NCBI GenBank assembly: GCA_947372405.1
Contig: CANBTO010000184.1
Location: 1-8,942, forward strand
Length of the DNA stretch: 8,942 nt
DNA from: Verrucomicrobiaceae bacterium
GTDB lineage: Bacteria; Verrucomicrobiota; Verrucomicrobiae; Verrucomicrobiales; Akkermansiaceae
Reading direction: 5' to 3'
This document shows positions 1 to 7,466 of the stretch, one piece after another (within the stretch, counting starts at the first letter, position 1; each line of letters begins with the position of its first letter). The notes beneath the pieces are model-generated. The model was not told where the DNA came from. It made no database searches and saw nothing but the letters and a program-made list of their open reading frames with translations. Made by a program: the position numbers and the translations under genes.

Positions 1-1468
1 TCGCGGGGATGCTTGTGCCATGCAGTCCGTAGGGCAGAGGTTCCCTGCCACCGGCCTTGGAGAGGTTGATCCATAGCACGCCGACAGGATTGTTAGGTCC
101 TGGTGCGAGATATTGCTCTTGCTCAAGCGGAGGCGCGACGACGGGTGCCGCAACTGCAGGGGCGTCGCCGGGCTGTGCGGGTTTGGGTTTGGGAACATCG
201 CGGGGTTCGCGTTTGGTGGCCATGCGCGGCTGCGGGATGGCGTCCATCACATTCCACGTGCCGCGGCCGTGAAGACCGGGACGGGCCGATGTGATCGGCA
301 TGACGGCAAGGAGTTTCCCGTCGCAGGTGATTTCAAGGCGGGACATCAGCACCACCGCGGCCGTGACCGGCTTCTGCGGATCGGCGGCCGGTTGCAGCGG
401 CGCGTCCAACGCTTTTTCGATTTCGAACGGAATGACGTTGGGAACCTGGAACTCCACGCCGACGGCAGGGTTCTCCTTCAAATGCGGATTGATGTGATGC
501 AGGAACCCCTCGTCACAGTGGTAACGCTCCGCAACGAATTCCCACGCACTGGTGTAGCCGAGAAACCCGGAAGCTAACAGTTCGTCAATCGTCAAAGCCG
601 GGGCGTTTGACTTAGACGCCGCCTTGTCCGCTTTGCCGCCGCGTTTCTTTGACGATGGCGATGCCGCGGTTGCGGCGGAGACGGGCTGATCCTTGGGCAT
701 CTTGATGAACCTGAAATCCTCGGCACGAAGGGCGTAGCGGGTGTAAGGCTCTTTCACCGCGGCCTCCGCCTTCGCCTGAAGCAGTCCGGGATTGGTGGCG
801 TCAGCGTGCGAGTGCTGATAGATCTCGCTGGTTTTCTGGAAGGTCGATCCGGACTTGCCGTCGATCATGCCGGAGGAAAACATCTCCCGGTCCAGGAACA
901 CCTGCAGCCGCACGGTGTCGAGCTCACGCTTCAGCTCGCCACCCGGATCGATCTCGAGCTCGGGTTCCGGGACCACCACGGCCTTGCCGGGTTTCTTCCT
1001 GCCGTTGGATTCCGGCACCTTTGCCACCGGCGGCGGTGGCGGCGGCACCATCGTGAGCAGCTCTCCTTGTGTCGGAATGCGCAGCACCTGTCCGATGTTG
1101 ATGATGTCGTTCTTCAGACCGTTGAACTGCTTCAACTGCCACACGGTCATGTCGAACTTCTTCGCGATCTTGATGATGGCGTCGCCTTTCTTCACTTCAT
1201 AGGTTTCCGGACGCTCCACGGCGGGCCTGGCCGGTTCCGGAGCGGAAGCATCTGGTTTTTTCGGCAAAAGCACCTCGGGTATGGGCATGCCCCACTCCTT
1301 CCCTGCCGCCGGAGCCACCCACCATTTCCAAGCTACGGCGGTTTCGAGTCCGGGCTCGGTTTTCGGGATGGCGGCAACCGGCTTTATGACGGTTTGTGAA
1401 AACAAAGTTCCGCTCGCAACACAGAAGATCGCGATCTCCGACAGGGGACGTATCAATCCGAAACGCAT
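1..1468 (-). CDS. LysM domain / L,D-transpeptidase (YkuD), partial at window edge
   Basis: This gene encodes an exported peptidoglycan-modifying enzyme that would form 3-3 cross-links or attach proteins to the wall. The frame is open from the ATG at 1468 to the window edge, giving 489 residues. Residues 1-25 look like a signal peptide (MRFGLIRP start, hydrophobic stretch, then SQT). A LysM domain lies at about 88-131 (YEVKKGD, then LKNDIINIGQVLRIP). A peptidoglycan-binding-like segment with the pattern LQVFLD...IDG..G lies at about 187-220. The YkuD fold begins near 366 and contains GVLWINLS and the YGLHGT motif just before the edge. The catalytic SHGC-type motif must lie beyond position 1. 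A proline/alanine-rich insert (about 413-454) interrupts the YkuD region. ATG 1468 is the only start after an in-frame stop at 1511-1513. No Shine-Dalgarno is visible. Family assignment is confident; the exact reaction is inferred. Confidence 0.88.
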   Translation of the reverse strand, partial: MRFGLIRPLSEIAIFCVASGTLFSQTVIKPVAAIPKTEPGLETAVAWKWWVAPAAGKEWGMPIPEVLLPKKPDASAPEPARPAVERPETYEVKKGDAIIKIAKKFDMTVWQLKQFNGLKNDIINIGQVLRIPTQGELLTMVPPPPPPVAKVPESNGRKKPGKAVVVPEPELEIDPGGELKRELDTVRLQVFLDREMFSSGMIDGKSGSTFQKTSEIYQHSHADATNPGLLQAKAEAAVKEPYTRYALRAEDFRFIKMPKDQPVSAATAASPSSKKRGGKADKAASKSNAPALTIDELLASGFLGYTSAWEFVAERYHCDEGFLHHINPHLKENPAVGVEFQVPNVIPFEIEKALDAPLQPAADPQKPVTAAVVLMSRLEITCDGKLLAVMPITSARPGLHGRGTWNVMDAIPQPRMATKREPRDVPKPKPAQPGDAPAVAAPVVAPPLEQEQYLAPGPNNPVGVLWINLSKAGGREPLPYGLHGTSIPA

Positions 1469-1475
1469 GGATGTT

Positions 1476-1503
1476 GTTATATCGCGCCCAAGACCTGACG
1501 CAA
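1476..1503 (-). promoter_or_regulatory. Possible promoter for the transpeptidase gene, leaderless
   Basis: On the minus strand a TATAAC hexamer (1481-1476, five of six matches to the -10 consensus) follows TTGCGT (1503-1498, three of six matches) with a 16-base spacer. The -10 box ends only seven bases before the ATG at 1468, so transcription would begin at or next to the start codon and give a leaderless mRNA. This fits the absence of a Shine-Dalgarno. The call rests on a single good hexamer. Confidence 0.3.
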
Positions 1504-1550
1504 AGCGGAATCAACCGGCAGGCACAGAGGAACAAGTGACAGCCACATAC

Positions 1551-4500
1551 TCACGGCGTGACCATGACCGGAGCCGGGCGCTTTTTCTTTTTGCGGTTGT
1601 CCTGCTTCTGTACGGCGAGCCAGGCGATCACGTCGCGGATTTCCTTAGGCGACAACATCGTGGCCATTGGCGGCATCGCGGAGATCGCCGGGGTCATGCT
1701 CGCGACATCCGTGCGTGAGACCCGAAACACTTTCCCGGCGCTGTCGATATCGACATGGTCGGTAGTGTCCTCGACAAGAATTCCCGCGACGACCTTTCCA
1801 CCTTTCAAGGTGACGCTGGCGATGCCGTATCCCATGGCGACCTTGGCGCTTGGATTGATGAGGGATTCCAGGAAATACCTGCGGTCACCGCGCAAACCGA
1901 CGCCCGACAAGTCGGGGCCGGCATCACCGCCGCCGTGGCCACCGGAATGGCAGCGCATGCACTGCGCAGCCGGGTGGGATTCGAACACCTTCGCTCCTTG
2001 AACCGGATCTCCGCCTTCCAGCGAGGGCAGCCAGGCTGCGAGCGCGTCGGAGGACGCACCCGTGGCGGTCTTGTAGTCGGCGACCGCGGTCTTGACCTCG
2101 AGTTCGGTGCGTTTGCCGGCGGCATCCAGAAGCTCAAGCGCGGCGGGCGAGACACCATTTTGGTTTTTCAATCCGGCCAAGCCGGAAACGAACAGTTTCG
2201 CCACATCCGGTGATGCGACATCCGCTGCAAGTTTCCATGCCTCCTGCTGGCGGCGCACGCTGTCGCTTGCGACGGCTTTAGCGATTCCATCGAGGGCGGA
2301 CTTTGGCGAGGATTTCACGAGACTGCGCAGCGCGGCGATGGCCAGATCGTCGTCCGTGCCGCTGGCGAGGTTGGTGATCATCACCTCAAGATCCGCCGGC
2401 TTACGCTCGCTGTACAACTGCAACGCCTCGACCCGGGCGCTGCCTGGAACGACGTCGTTCGTGATCAGAGTCCGCAGCACTGCGTCGGATACGGCTGATA
2501 GATCGAGCTGGTTTTGCTGGAGCAACGCGAGCGCCGCCTCAAGGAACTGACCGTCCACCTGCACGAGCGCGCTGACGCTACCGCCGAGCACCTTGCGGAT
2601 GAGTTCCGGATCGCGAGCGGGCAGAGGTGACATGCGACCGGTCGATTGATCAACGGGGTTTGGATGGCTCCATTCGGATAGCAGTCGGAAAGCCTCCTTG
2701 CGGGAGTCGTCGGGTGTTTTCGAATCGAGCGCGACCTTGAGCACGCGGCGCGCGTTCGCCTCGTCGCCGGTACGGAAAGCGCTGTGAAGCATGCGCCGCC
2801 AGATCATCGTGGTGTGGGGTTTATCCGAGGCATGATCGAGCAGCGCGCCGACCTGCGGGCGGACATCAACCACGTTCTGGTCGTTGATCGAACGGATGGC
2901 CTCGTTGGCCACGGCCTCGTCCGGATCGGTTAGAAACCCGGCGAGCAGCGGGGACTTCGAGCGCCTGAGCGCGATGACGGCGGCCATGCGGATCTTGGGA
3001 TTGAAATTCAATTTGAATGCGGCGAGTTCCTCCGGCGAATGCAGTCGGGATAGCGCAAACGATCCCGCGTGGCGCAAATAAGGATCCTCTGTCTTGCTGA
3101 GCATCGCTAGAATGGCCGGAACGGAGTTGACGGATTTCATGCGGGCAGCGGCGATGGAGGCGAAGAGTTGCACTCGCGGCGAGGAGTCGGCGATGAGTTT
3201 GTCAAACGGAATGCCGTCAGCCTTGAGGCCTGATTCGCCGAGAGTCTTGACGGCCTGGGCGCGGACTTCGGCGTCACTGTCTGTTAGGAATGGGAGCAGG
3301 ACCTTGCGGGCTTTTTCGCGCAACGCCGGATCCACCGGCGCGTTGACCGTTTCAGGAAGAACGGCGGAGGTGCGGCGGGCGATGACACCCAGGCCCCAGA
3401 CGCCATGGAGGCGTGCAAGGCGATTCTTGGTCTGCGCAGCGGCTTTGGTGAACAAGGAGAGACCCTCCGTGCGGCGGGAGAGCGCGAGTTCCGCGCGGGT
3501 GCGGATGCGCATGTCCGGATGCATGAGCAGTTTCGCAAGTTCGTCTGCACTGCGTTTTTCGAATCCTTCCCTGATGAGAACGGGCACCTGCGCGGCCTCT
3601 GCCGCACGATAGGGCTTGTCCGCGGCGACGGTATAGACGCGCCCGGCTTCATGGGATTCCCAGCCACCGATGAAATCCGTGACTGTTAGTTTTCCATCCC
3701 ACGAGTAATCCACGTCGGTGGCGGCCTCGCCCCAGTTGAGCTGATAGGAGTCCGTCATCCTCATGCCCGCGCCGGATGGCGCCAACTTGAAGGACCAGAT
3801 GCCGGACTTCGCGGCACCTCCCCTGTAGTCGCAGATCAGGAAGCGGCCGGCCTCGGATTCAAGGAAGCCGGTTCCCGGATGATAGGTCAGGCCGGAAGGT
3901 CCGGATGTGATGTGCGCCACCGGCGGCAGGATGTATGCGGGCTGCTCCGGGTTCGGCATGTCCCAGATGCGCTCCGCCATCCATCGGGCGGGCGGCGAGT
4001 CCTCCATGCCGATCTGCCTGTTGAATGAAAGCAGCCCCTGGTGGCCCATGTTCCATCCGGAATCCGCGCCATCCACAATATAAACCACGCGCGCCTTGTC
4101 GCCCTTGTCACAGTTGTTGTCCACCGAGATGCAGTTTCCAAACTCGTCGAATGCAATCTCCTTCGGATTGCGCAGGCCGCTGTGGACCACTTCGAAGTTC
4201 GAACCATCCGGATCGAAACGGAAAACACATCCCTCGTCGAACAGATCGTAATGACGTCCCTCCTTCGTCGTGATGTTCATGCCGCGGTCGCCGAGCGATC
4301 CGTAAATCCGGCCGTCGGCGCCGAGAATGAAACCATTCATGTCATGGCCCGAGAGCGAAACGTGAACACCAAACCCGTCCTGGATCACGTCGCGGACGTC
4401 GGCCTCGCCGTTTCCGTGAGTGTCGCGCAGGGCGTAGATCTTCGGAATGCATGCCAGGAAAACCGTGCCTTCATATGCGAACACACCGGACGCCACTCCA

Positions 4501-5441
4501 TCCAGTGCATCGTTGAATTTTCCGGCGAAGACGCCTTGTTTCCTGAACACGCCTTGCGCATCCGGATCTGATAGAACGCGGACCAGTTCCTCCTTCTCGG
4601 TGATGAACTTCATGGATGTGGTCGCGTCCTGCCCCTGCCATTTCTCATACATCTTCCGGCGGTCGGCGGTGGTGCGGGAGGAAATGTCGTCCTGATACCA
4701 GTATAAATGCTCCCGGTTGTCCTGCACGCCGTGGCGCATCCGGTGGGTCTCCGCGATGTAGAGTTCGCCCTTCGATCCAAAGGAAAGTGCCGTAGGGGAT
4801 GTCACCTGAAGGCTGTCGTAATCCGCAACGATCCTGGCCTTGGTGCCTGCCGGGATCGTCATGCCCGGGATGCCCTCGGCCGCAACCAGACTCGGAGCCG
4901 CAGCTTCATGGACGGCCGGTGGAAACACGGGCTTGCTGGAGTCGGTCAGCATGAAACAGTCGGCGGCGATCACGCCCCACTTGCCGGTCTCGGAATCGAC
5001 GATACGGATGGAAGCGGATTTCCCCTTGTAGGCGGACACGTTCCAGACGACCGGCCTGAATTTCCTCGAATCCTCGCCCGTCGCCTCCATCACCGAACTG
5101 CCATCCACGATCAACTGCACCGCCGTCCCGCCAGGGTGCTTTCCGCCGGCGATGAGAAAGGCGATGAAGTTTTCTGAAATTCTGAATTCCGGAGATGCGA
5201 GCGTGCCGACCGCCTTTTCACCACCCTCGGCGGAACTTGCGAAGGAACTGCCGGAATAGCCGGTGAATCCACCTTTCCCGTCCTCGGAATTCCCCGCCAC
5301 CGGAGCCATGCCGAAGGCATCGCCCTGAACTTTCCAATCACCAAAGCCGTCCCCCTCGAATGCCTGAATGACACGGGTTTCGGCAAACGCCGGGAACGCG
5401 GTGAAAAACAGCCACATGAAACAAAATATTCCGGATTTCAT
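1551..5441 (-). CDS. PVC-type beta-propeller dehydrogenase with HEAT repeats and c-type cytochrome domain
   Basis: A 1296-residue exported protein. Residues 1-20 are a clear signal peptide ending AFA before ETRV. Residues 21-165 resemble the beta-sandwich found next to levanases (FEGDGFGDW, TLASPEF, LIAGG, VDG, GKWG). Residues about 197-604 form the sugar-dehydrogenase-like propeller of the verrucomicrobial 'membrane-bound dehydrogenase' type (LYIAETHR, ADRRKMYEKW, DGRIYGSLGDRG, GLRNPKEIAFD). Residues about 627-1137 are helical HEAT-like repeats. The C-terminal PVC-type heme domain has the CMRCH heme site at C1161-C1164-H1165 (nt 1947-1961) and a Met-rich stretch near 1255 that could supply the axial ligand. 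Periplasmic oxidation of a sugar or alcohol with electron transfer to heme is inferred; the substrate is unknown. The start at ATG 5441 is chosen because the signal peptide begins there and GAGGTAG lies ten bases upstream. GTG 5495 and ATG 5480 are in-frame alternatives that would give an unusually long n-region. Confidence 0.88.
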   Translation of the reverse strand: MKSGIFCFMWLFFTAFPAFAETRVIQAFEGDGFGDWKVQGDAFGMAPVAGNSEDGKGGFTGYSGSSFASSAEGGEKAVGTLASPEFRISENFIAFLIAGGKHPGGTAVQLIVDGSSVMEATGEDSRKFRPVVWNVSAYKGKSASIRIVDSETGKWGVIAADCFMLTDSSKPVFPPAVHEAAAPSLVAAEGIPGMTIPAGTKARIVADYDSLQVTSPTALSFGSKGELYIAETHRMRHGVQDNREHLYWYQDDISSRTTADRRKMYEKWQGQDATTSMKFITEKEELVRVLSDPDAQGVFRKQGVFAGKFNDALDGVASGVFAYEGTVFLACIPKIYALRDTHGNGEADVRDVIQDGFGVHVSLSGHDMNGFILGADGRIYGSLGDRGMNITTKEGRHYDLFDEGCVFRFDPDGSNFEVVHSGLRNPKEIAFDEFGNCISVDNNCDKGDKARVVYIVDGADSGWNMGHQGLLSFNRQIGMEDSPPARWMAERIWDMPNPEQPAYILPPVAHITSGPSGLTYHPGTGFLESEAGRFLICDYRGGAAKSGIWSFKLAPSGAGMRMTDSYQLNWGEAATDVDYSWDGKLTVTDFIGGWESHEAGRVYTVAADKPYRAAEAAQVPVLIREGFEKRSADELAKLLMHPDMRIRTRAELALSRRTEGLSLFTKAAAQTKNRLARLHGVWGLGVIARRTSAVLPETVNAPVDPALREKARKVLLPFLTDSDAEVRAQAVKTLGESGLKADGIPFDKLIADSSPRVQLFASIAAARMKSVNSVPAILAMLSKTEDPYLRHAGSFALSRLHSPEELAAFKLNFNPKIRMAAVIALRRSKSPLLAGFLTDPDEAVANEAIRSINDQNVVDVRPQVGALLDHASDKPHTTMIWRRMLHSAFRTGDEANARRVLKVALDSKTPDDSRKEAFRLLSEWSHPNPVDQSTGRMSPLPARDPELIRKVLGGSVSALVQVDGQFLEAALALLQQNQLDLSAVSDAVLRTLITNDVVPGSARVEALQLYSERKPADLEVMITNLASGTDDDLAIAALRSLVKSSPKSALDGIAKAVASDSVRRQQEAWKLAADVASPDVAKLFVSGLAGLKNQNGVSPAALELLDAAGKRTELEVKTAVADYKTATGASSDALAAWLPSLEGGDPVQGAKVFESHPAAQCMRCHSGGHGGGDAGPDLSGVGLRGDRRYFLESLINPSAKVAMGYGIASVTLKGGKVVAGILVEDTTDHVDIDSAGKVFRVSRTDVASMTPAISAMPPMATMLSPKEIRDVIAWLAVQKQDNRKKKKRPAPVMVTP

Positions 5442-5451
5442 CGGCGGGAGA

Positions 5452-5458
5452 CTACCTC
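5452..5458 (-). promoter_or_regulatory. Ribosome binding site supporting start at 5441
   Basis: GAGGTAG on the minus strand, ten bases before the ATG at 5441. It favours this start over the two upstream in-frame starts (ATG 5480, GTG 5495), for which no comparable motif was identified. The spacing from the GAGG core (13 bases) is longer than ideal. Confidence 0.45.
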
Positions 5459-5511
5459 GATTCACCCTACGGTCTATCATGAATATCCGCTTCACAACGG
5501 CGCTGAAAGCA

Positions 5512-5581
5512 GTGATTCCACCGTGGTTGATGCCTGCAAAAGTGAATGCGGTCCAAGCGAATCCGCATCAACCGGAATCAC
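5512..5581. repeat. Long imperfect inverted repeat in the divergent intergenic region
   Basis: The left arm, GTGATTCC (5512-5519) plus GGTTGATGC (5525-5533), is separated into two parts by a 5-base insert (accgt). It pairs with the right arm GCATCAACC-GGAATCAC (5565-5581), giving 17 complementary base pairs around a 31-base loop. A second, smaller hairpin, ATGCGG (5546-5551) with CCGCAT (5563-5568), shares the GCAT of the right arm, so the two stems cannot form together. The element lies 70 bases upstream of the dehydrogenase start and about 106 bases upstream of the 5688 start. It could therefore be in the leader of either gene, a protein-binding site, or a small mobile-element remnant. The pairing is read directly; the role is unknown. 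Confidence 0.6.
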
Positions 5582-5593
5582 CCGTGCAGATTT

Positions 5594-5607
5594 GCTCCAC
5601 ATGGAGC
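5594..5607. promoter_or_regulatory. 14-bp palindrome, possible operator
   Basis: GCTCCA-CA-TGGAGC has perfect 6-base arms around a 2-base centre. The two-base centre is too short for a normal RNA hairpin loop, so a dimeric DNA-binding regulator acting between the divergent genes is the more natural reading. No regulator gene is visible nearby. Confidence 0.3.
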
Positions 5608-5687
5608 TTCAACGCTGGGAAATGCAGGCTAACGAAATGTTGAATTAACTCTGGATTGCATCAGTGATCGGGTGGAGATTACAGGTC

Positions 5688-5909
5688 ATGAACGGACAAA
5701 GCATCATAGGGATTGTCATGATTGTCGCCGGAGCCGCTTTGCTTGCCTACGGTGGATTCACCACCACCAAGCGGGAAAACGTCATCGACGTCGGACCGCT
5801 CAAGGTGCAGGCCGACGTGAAGGAGCGCCACAGCATTCCGCCCTTGGTCTCGTGGTCCCTGGTGGGCTGCGGCATGGTCGTGCTGGTGCTGGGCTTGAAG
5901 AAAAAGTGA
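5688..5909 (+). CDS. Small two-helix membrane protein (DUF3185-like)
   Basis: A 73-residue protein with two predicted transmembrane segments, at about residues 5-23 (IIGIVMIVAGAALLAYGG) and 51-69 (VSWSLVGCGMVVLVLG). Between them is a polar loop of about 25 residues (TTTKREN, IDVGPLKVQADVKERH). The tail is basic (LKKK). The hairpin layout and the 'AYGG.T..KRE.V.D.GPL' pattern resemble small membrane proteins often labelled DUF3185; the family label is from memory and the function is unknown. ATG 5688 is preceded by GGTGGAG at 5671-5677. An in-frame GTG at 5664 would add eight residues but has no comparable site. It is transcribed divergently from the dehydrogenase gene and is followed after 77 bases by the DUF4256 gene on the same strand. 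Confidence 0.7.
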   Translation: MNGQSIIGIVMIVAGAALLAYGGFTTTKRENVIDVGPLKVQADVKERHSIPPLVSWSLVGCGMVVLVLGLKKK

Positions 5910-5910
5910 T

Positions 5911-5939
5911 TTGAGGCTGTCTGTGACTTTACCTGCAAT
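5911..5939 (+). promoter_or_regulatory. Possible promoter for the DUF4256 gene
   Basis: TTGAGG (5911-5916, four of six -35 matches) is followed by a 17-base spacer and TGCAAT (5934-5939, four of six -10 matches). Transcription would begin near 5946, about 40 bases before the ATG at 5987. This suggests the DUF4256 gene can be expressed separately from the small membrane protein gene just upstream. Motif evidence only. Confidence 0.3.
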
Positions 5940-5986
5940 CGCCACGGGTGTTACCTTCAGCGCGAACACAGGCAAACCTTCCATCC

Positions 5987-6562
5987 ATGAAACACGACAA
6001 GAGCCGTCCCAAAAAACTATCAGACAAAACCCGCGAAGAACTGTTCGGTGTTTTGCAAGCCCGCTTTGAGAAGAACCCGAACCGCCACCAAGATCTCGAT
6101 TGGGCCAAGGTACGGGCAAGGCTGGAGGAGCATCCGGAAAAACTCTGGTCGCTCCACGAAATGGAACTCAGCGGCGGCGAGCCCGACGTGGTGGCGCATG
6201 ACAGGAAGACAGGCGGGATCACATTCGTTGATTGTTCCGCGGAAACGCCGAAAGGCCGCACCAGTGTTTGTTACGACCGTGAAGGACTGGAATCTCGGAA
6301 GGAGCACAAACCGGAAACCACCGCCATAGACATGGCCGCGGCCATGGGCATCGAACTCCTAACAGAGGAACGGTATCTCGAACTCCAGGAACTGGGAGAG
6401 TTCGACACCAAGACCTCGAGCTGGCTGAAATCCCCCGCTGACATCCGGAAACGCGGCGGTGCGCTCTATGCGGAACGCCGATACGGCCGGGTCTTCGTGG
6501 GCCACAACGGCGCGCAGTCCTACTACGGTGCCAGAGGGTTCCGGGGCTCGCTTGTGGTCTGA
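5987..6562 (+). CDS. DUF4256 domain-containing protein
   Basis: A 191-residue soluble protein with no signal peptide or membrane segment. The sequence follows the DUF4256 pattern along almost its whole length: a start region with LSDKTREELFGVLQARFEKN and a WAKVRARLE segment, then GGEPDVV near residue 60, a Cys/Ser-containing strand (FVDCSAETPKGR), YDREGLESRKEHKP, and a C-terminal segment with ADIRKRGGALYAERRYGRVFVGHNGAQSYYGARGFRGSL. This family is widespread in bacteria but has no established function that I know of. ATG 5987 is preferred because family similarity starts soon after it; an in-frame GTG at 5948 adds 13 unremarkable residues. The Shine-Dalgarno is weak. It converges on the lipoprotein gene with only 17 bases between stop codons and no evident terminator. 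Confidence 0.82.
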   Translation: MKHDKSRPKKLSDKTREELFGVLQARFEKNPNRHQDLDWAKVRARLEEHPEKLWSLHEMELSGGEPDVVAHDRKTGGITFVDCSAETPKGRTSVCYDREGLESRKEHKPETTAIDMAAAMGIELLTEERYLELQELGEFDTKTSSWLKSPADIRKRGGALYAERRYGRVFVGHNGAQSYYGARGFRGSLVV

Positions 6563-6579
6563 AACCGAATCATCGCGCA

Positions 6580-7074
6580 CTACTTGATGCGTTTGAACTT
6601 CCCGGGTTCTTCGAAGAGATTCGGATCATCCTTGTGAGCTTTGAACGCCGCCTTCATCGCGGCGCTTTCCTTGATGTCCTTGCCGAGCAGTGCGGCGTTG
6701 ATCGTTCTCATTTCAAGAGAATCGCCATCCAAGCTAATTTTGAGCAGGTGGTATTTCCGGTCCTCGGGCTTCGCCGCGCCCTCGGCAGTGCCGGTCAACT
6801 GGATCTGGATGTATTTTTCGCCCTCCAACTCCACGCCGTATGCCCGGAAAAACATCGCCTTTTCGCCGACCGGATATTGCACGACGTATTCGTTCGCCGA
6901 GTTTTGAAGGACGAGCATTCGATCGGGATCGCCTTCCGTCTTGTCCTTCACTTCCTCCCAGCGGCCGAGCAGCTTGGCATCCACCGGCATCTTCGCCTCG
7001 CTCTCGAAGGGAGCCTCGAAAACGCACGAATTGAGGAAAAGCACGGAAACGGCGAGGGCAAGGCAGGTTTTCAT
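6580..7074 (-). CDS. Putative lipoprotein, function unknown
   Basis: A 164-residue protein that I do not recognise. Residues 1-17 form a lipoprotein signal: a lysine near the start, a hydrophobic stretch (CLALAVSVLFLNSC) and a lipobox L14-N15-S16-C17, so the mature protein should begin with lipidated Cys17. The rest is polar and mixed. 'LLGRWEEV' near residue 35 followed by strands such as 'EYVVQYPVGEKAMFFRAYGVE' suggests a small beta-rich domain like those that open with a 'GxW' motif in lipocalin-like secreted proteins; this is only a resemblance. The C-terminal part is lysine-rich and helical (KESAAMKAAFKAHKDD). The start is fixed by the signal peptide; no Shine-Dalgarno is visible. It is convergent with the DUF4256 gene, so not in its operon. 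Confidence 0.75.
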   Translation of the reverse strand: MKTCLALAVSVLFLNSCVFEAPFESEAKMPVDAKLLGRWEEVKDKTEGDPDRMLVLQNSANEYVVQYPVGEKAMFFRAYGVELEGEKYIQIQLTGTAEGAAKPEDRKYHLLKISLDGDSLEMRTINAALLGKDIKESAAMKAAFKAHKDDPNLFEEPGKFKRIK

Positions 7075-7204
7075 GGATTTGGGGATTGGTTCGTTGTGGC
7101 GGATTCCACCGCGGAAAACATGCTCCTATTTCGTCCCGCTTGCAAACCGGCGATTCGGAAAACGACACCACGCATCTGACTACACCGCGCATCTGCCATC
7201 CAGA

Positions 7205-7222
7205 AGGGACAACAAGGTCCCT
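7205..7222. terminator. Short hairpin downstream of the restriction-modification remnant
   Basis: AGGGAC and GTCCCT form a 6-base-pair stem around a 6-base loop (aacaag). It lies 12 bases past the stop codon of the minus-strand restriction-modification tail (7235). It has no T-run on either side, so it is at best a partial terminator or a leftover from that gene's 3' end. Apart from this hairpin I see nothing definite in the gene-free stretch 7075-7234. Confidence 0.3.
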
Positions 7223-7234
7223 GCTCCATATTTC

Positions 7235-7414
7235 CTACACCCCCTCCACCAGCTTGATCTCCTCTTCCGTCAGCCTGTAGAGGTCATGGACGAGGCGGTC
7301 GATCTGCACGTTCGTGGCGGAAATCTGACGGTCCAGCGCGGTTTGCTCGTGCGGGGTTTGAGCTGCGGCGCGCTGCTGGTGCAGGTCCAGCATCTTCTCG
7401 ACCAGCGTGACGGT
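7235..7414 (-). pseudogene. C-terminal remnant of a type IIG (Eco57I-like) restriction-modification protein, copy A
   Basis: About 59 codons reading TVTLVEKMLDLHQQ, then TPHEQTALDRQI, then QIDRLVHDLYRLTEEEIKLVEG and a TAG stop. This is the very characteristic C-terminal end of large type IIG/Eco57I-like restriction-methyltransferases, where a helical tail follows the target-recognition domain. Those proteins are usually around 1000 residues, so more than 90% is missing. The reading frame continues upstream to an ATG at 7474, but that part (QQTQNVSIDACC) lies under the higB promoter and does not look like the family. The remnant therefore probably ends near 7414 and is not expressed as a functional protein. 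A second copy lies at 8203-8323. Confidence 0.75.
7244..7355. repeat. 112-bp direct repeat, left copy
   Basis: This stretch aligns without gaps to 8212-8323 with 11 mismatches (about 90% identity), in the same orientation and offset by 968 bases. It encodes the tail of the restriction-modification remnant on the minus strand. The higBA operon lies between the two copies. Confidence 0.85.
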
Positions 7415-7432
7415 GGAATCCGCAACAAATGT

Positions 7433-7461
7433 TTGACAGCAGGCATCAATCGACACATTTT
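7433..7461 (+). promoter_or_regulatory. higBA promoter
   Basis: A perfect consensus -35 box TTGACA (7433-7438) is followed 17 bases later by CATTTT (7456-7461), a poor -10 with three of six matches. Start of transcription would fall at about 7468, next to the TTG start codon of higB at 7469, which implies a leaderless or almost leaderless message. The -10 region overlaps the palindrome at 7452-7466, so a protein bound there would block transcription. Confidence 0.5.
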
Positions 7462-7466
7462 GTGTC
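7452..7466. promoter_or_regulatory. Candidate HigA operator
   Basis: GACACA-TTT-TGTGTC is a perfect inverted repeat of two 6-base arms around a 3-base centre. It covers the -10 element and ends two bases before the higB start codon. HigA-type antitoxins with a helix-turn-helix domain commonly repress their own operon by binding such palindromes, so autoregulation is inferred. No second copy was seen in the window. Confidence 0.6.

Noticed and set aside
806..1399. A 197-codon open frame on the plus strand, and others like it across 100-5200.
   Set aside because: These are antisense to the transpeptidase and dehydrogenase genes, arise from GC-rich codon use, and show no family pattern.
1197..1535. 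A minus-strand open frame starting at 1535 with a cysteine-rich N-terminus.
   Set aside because: It is the wrong frame over the start of the transpeptidase gene; the real frame begins at 1468 with a signal peptide and continues into LysM.
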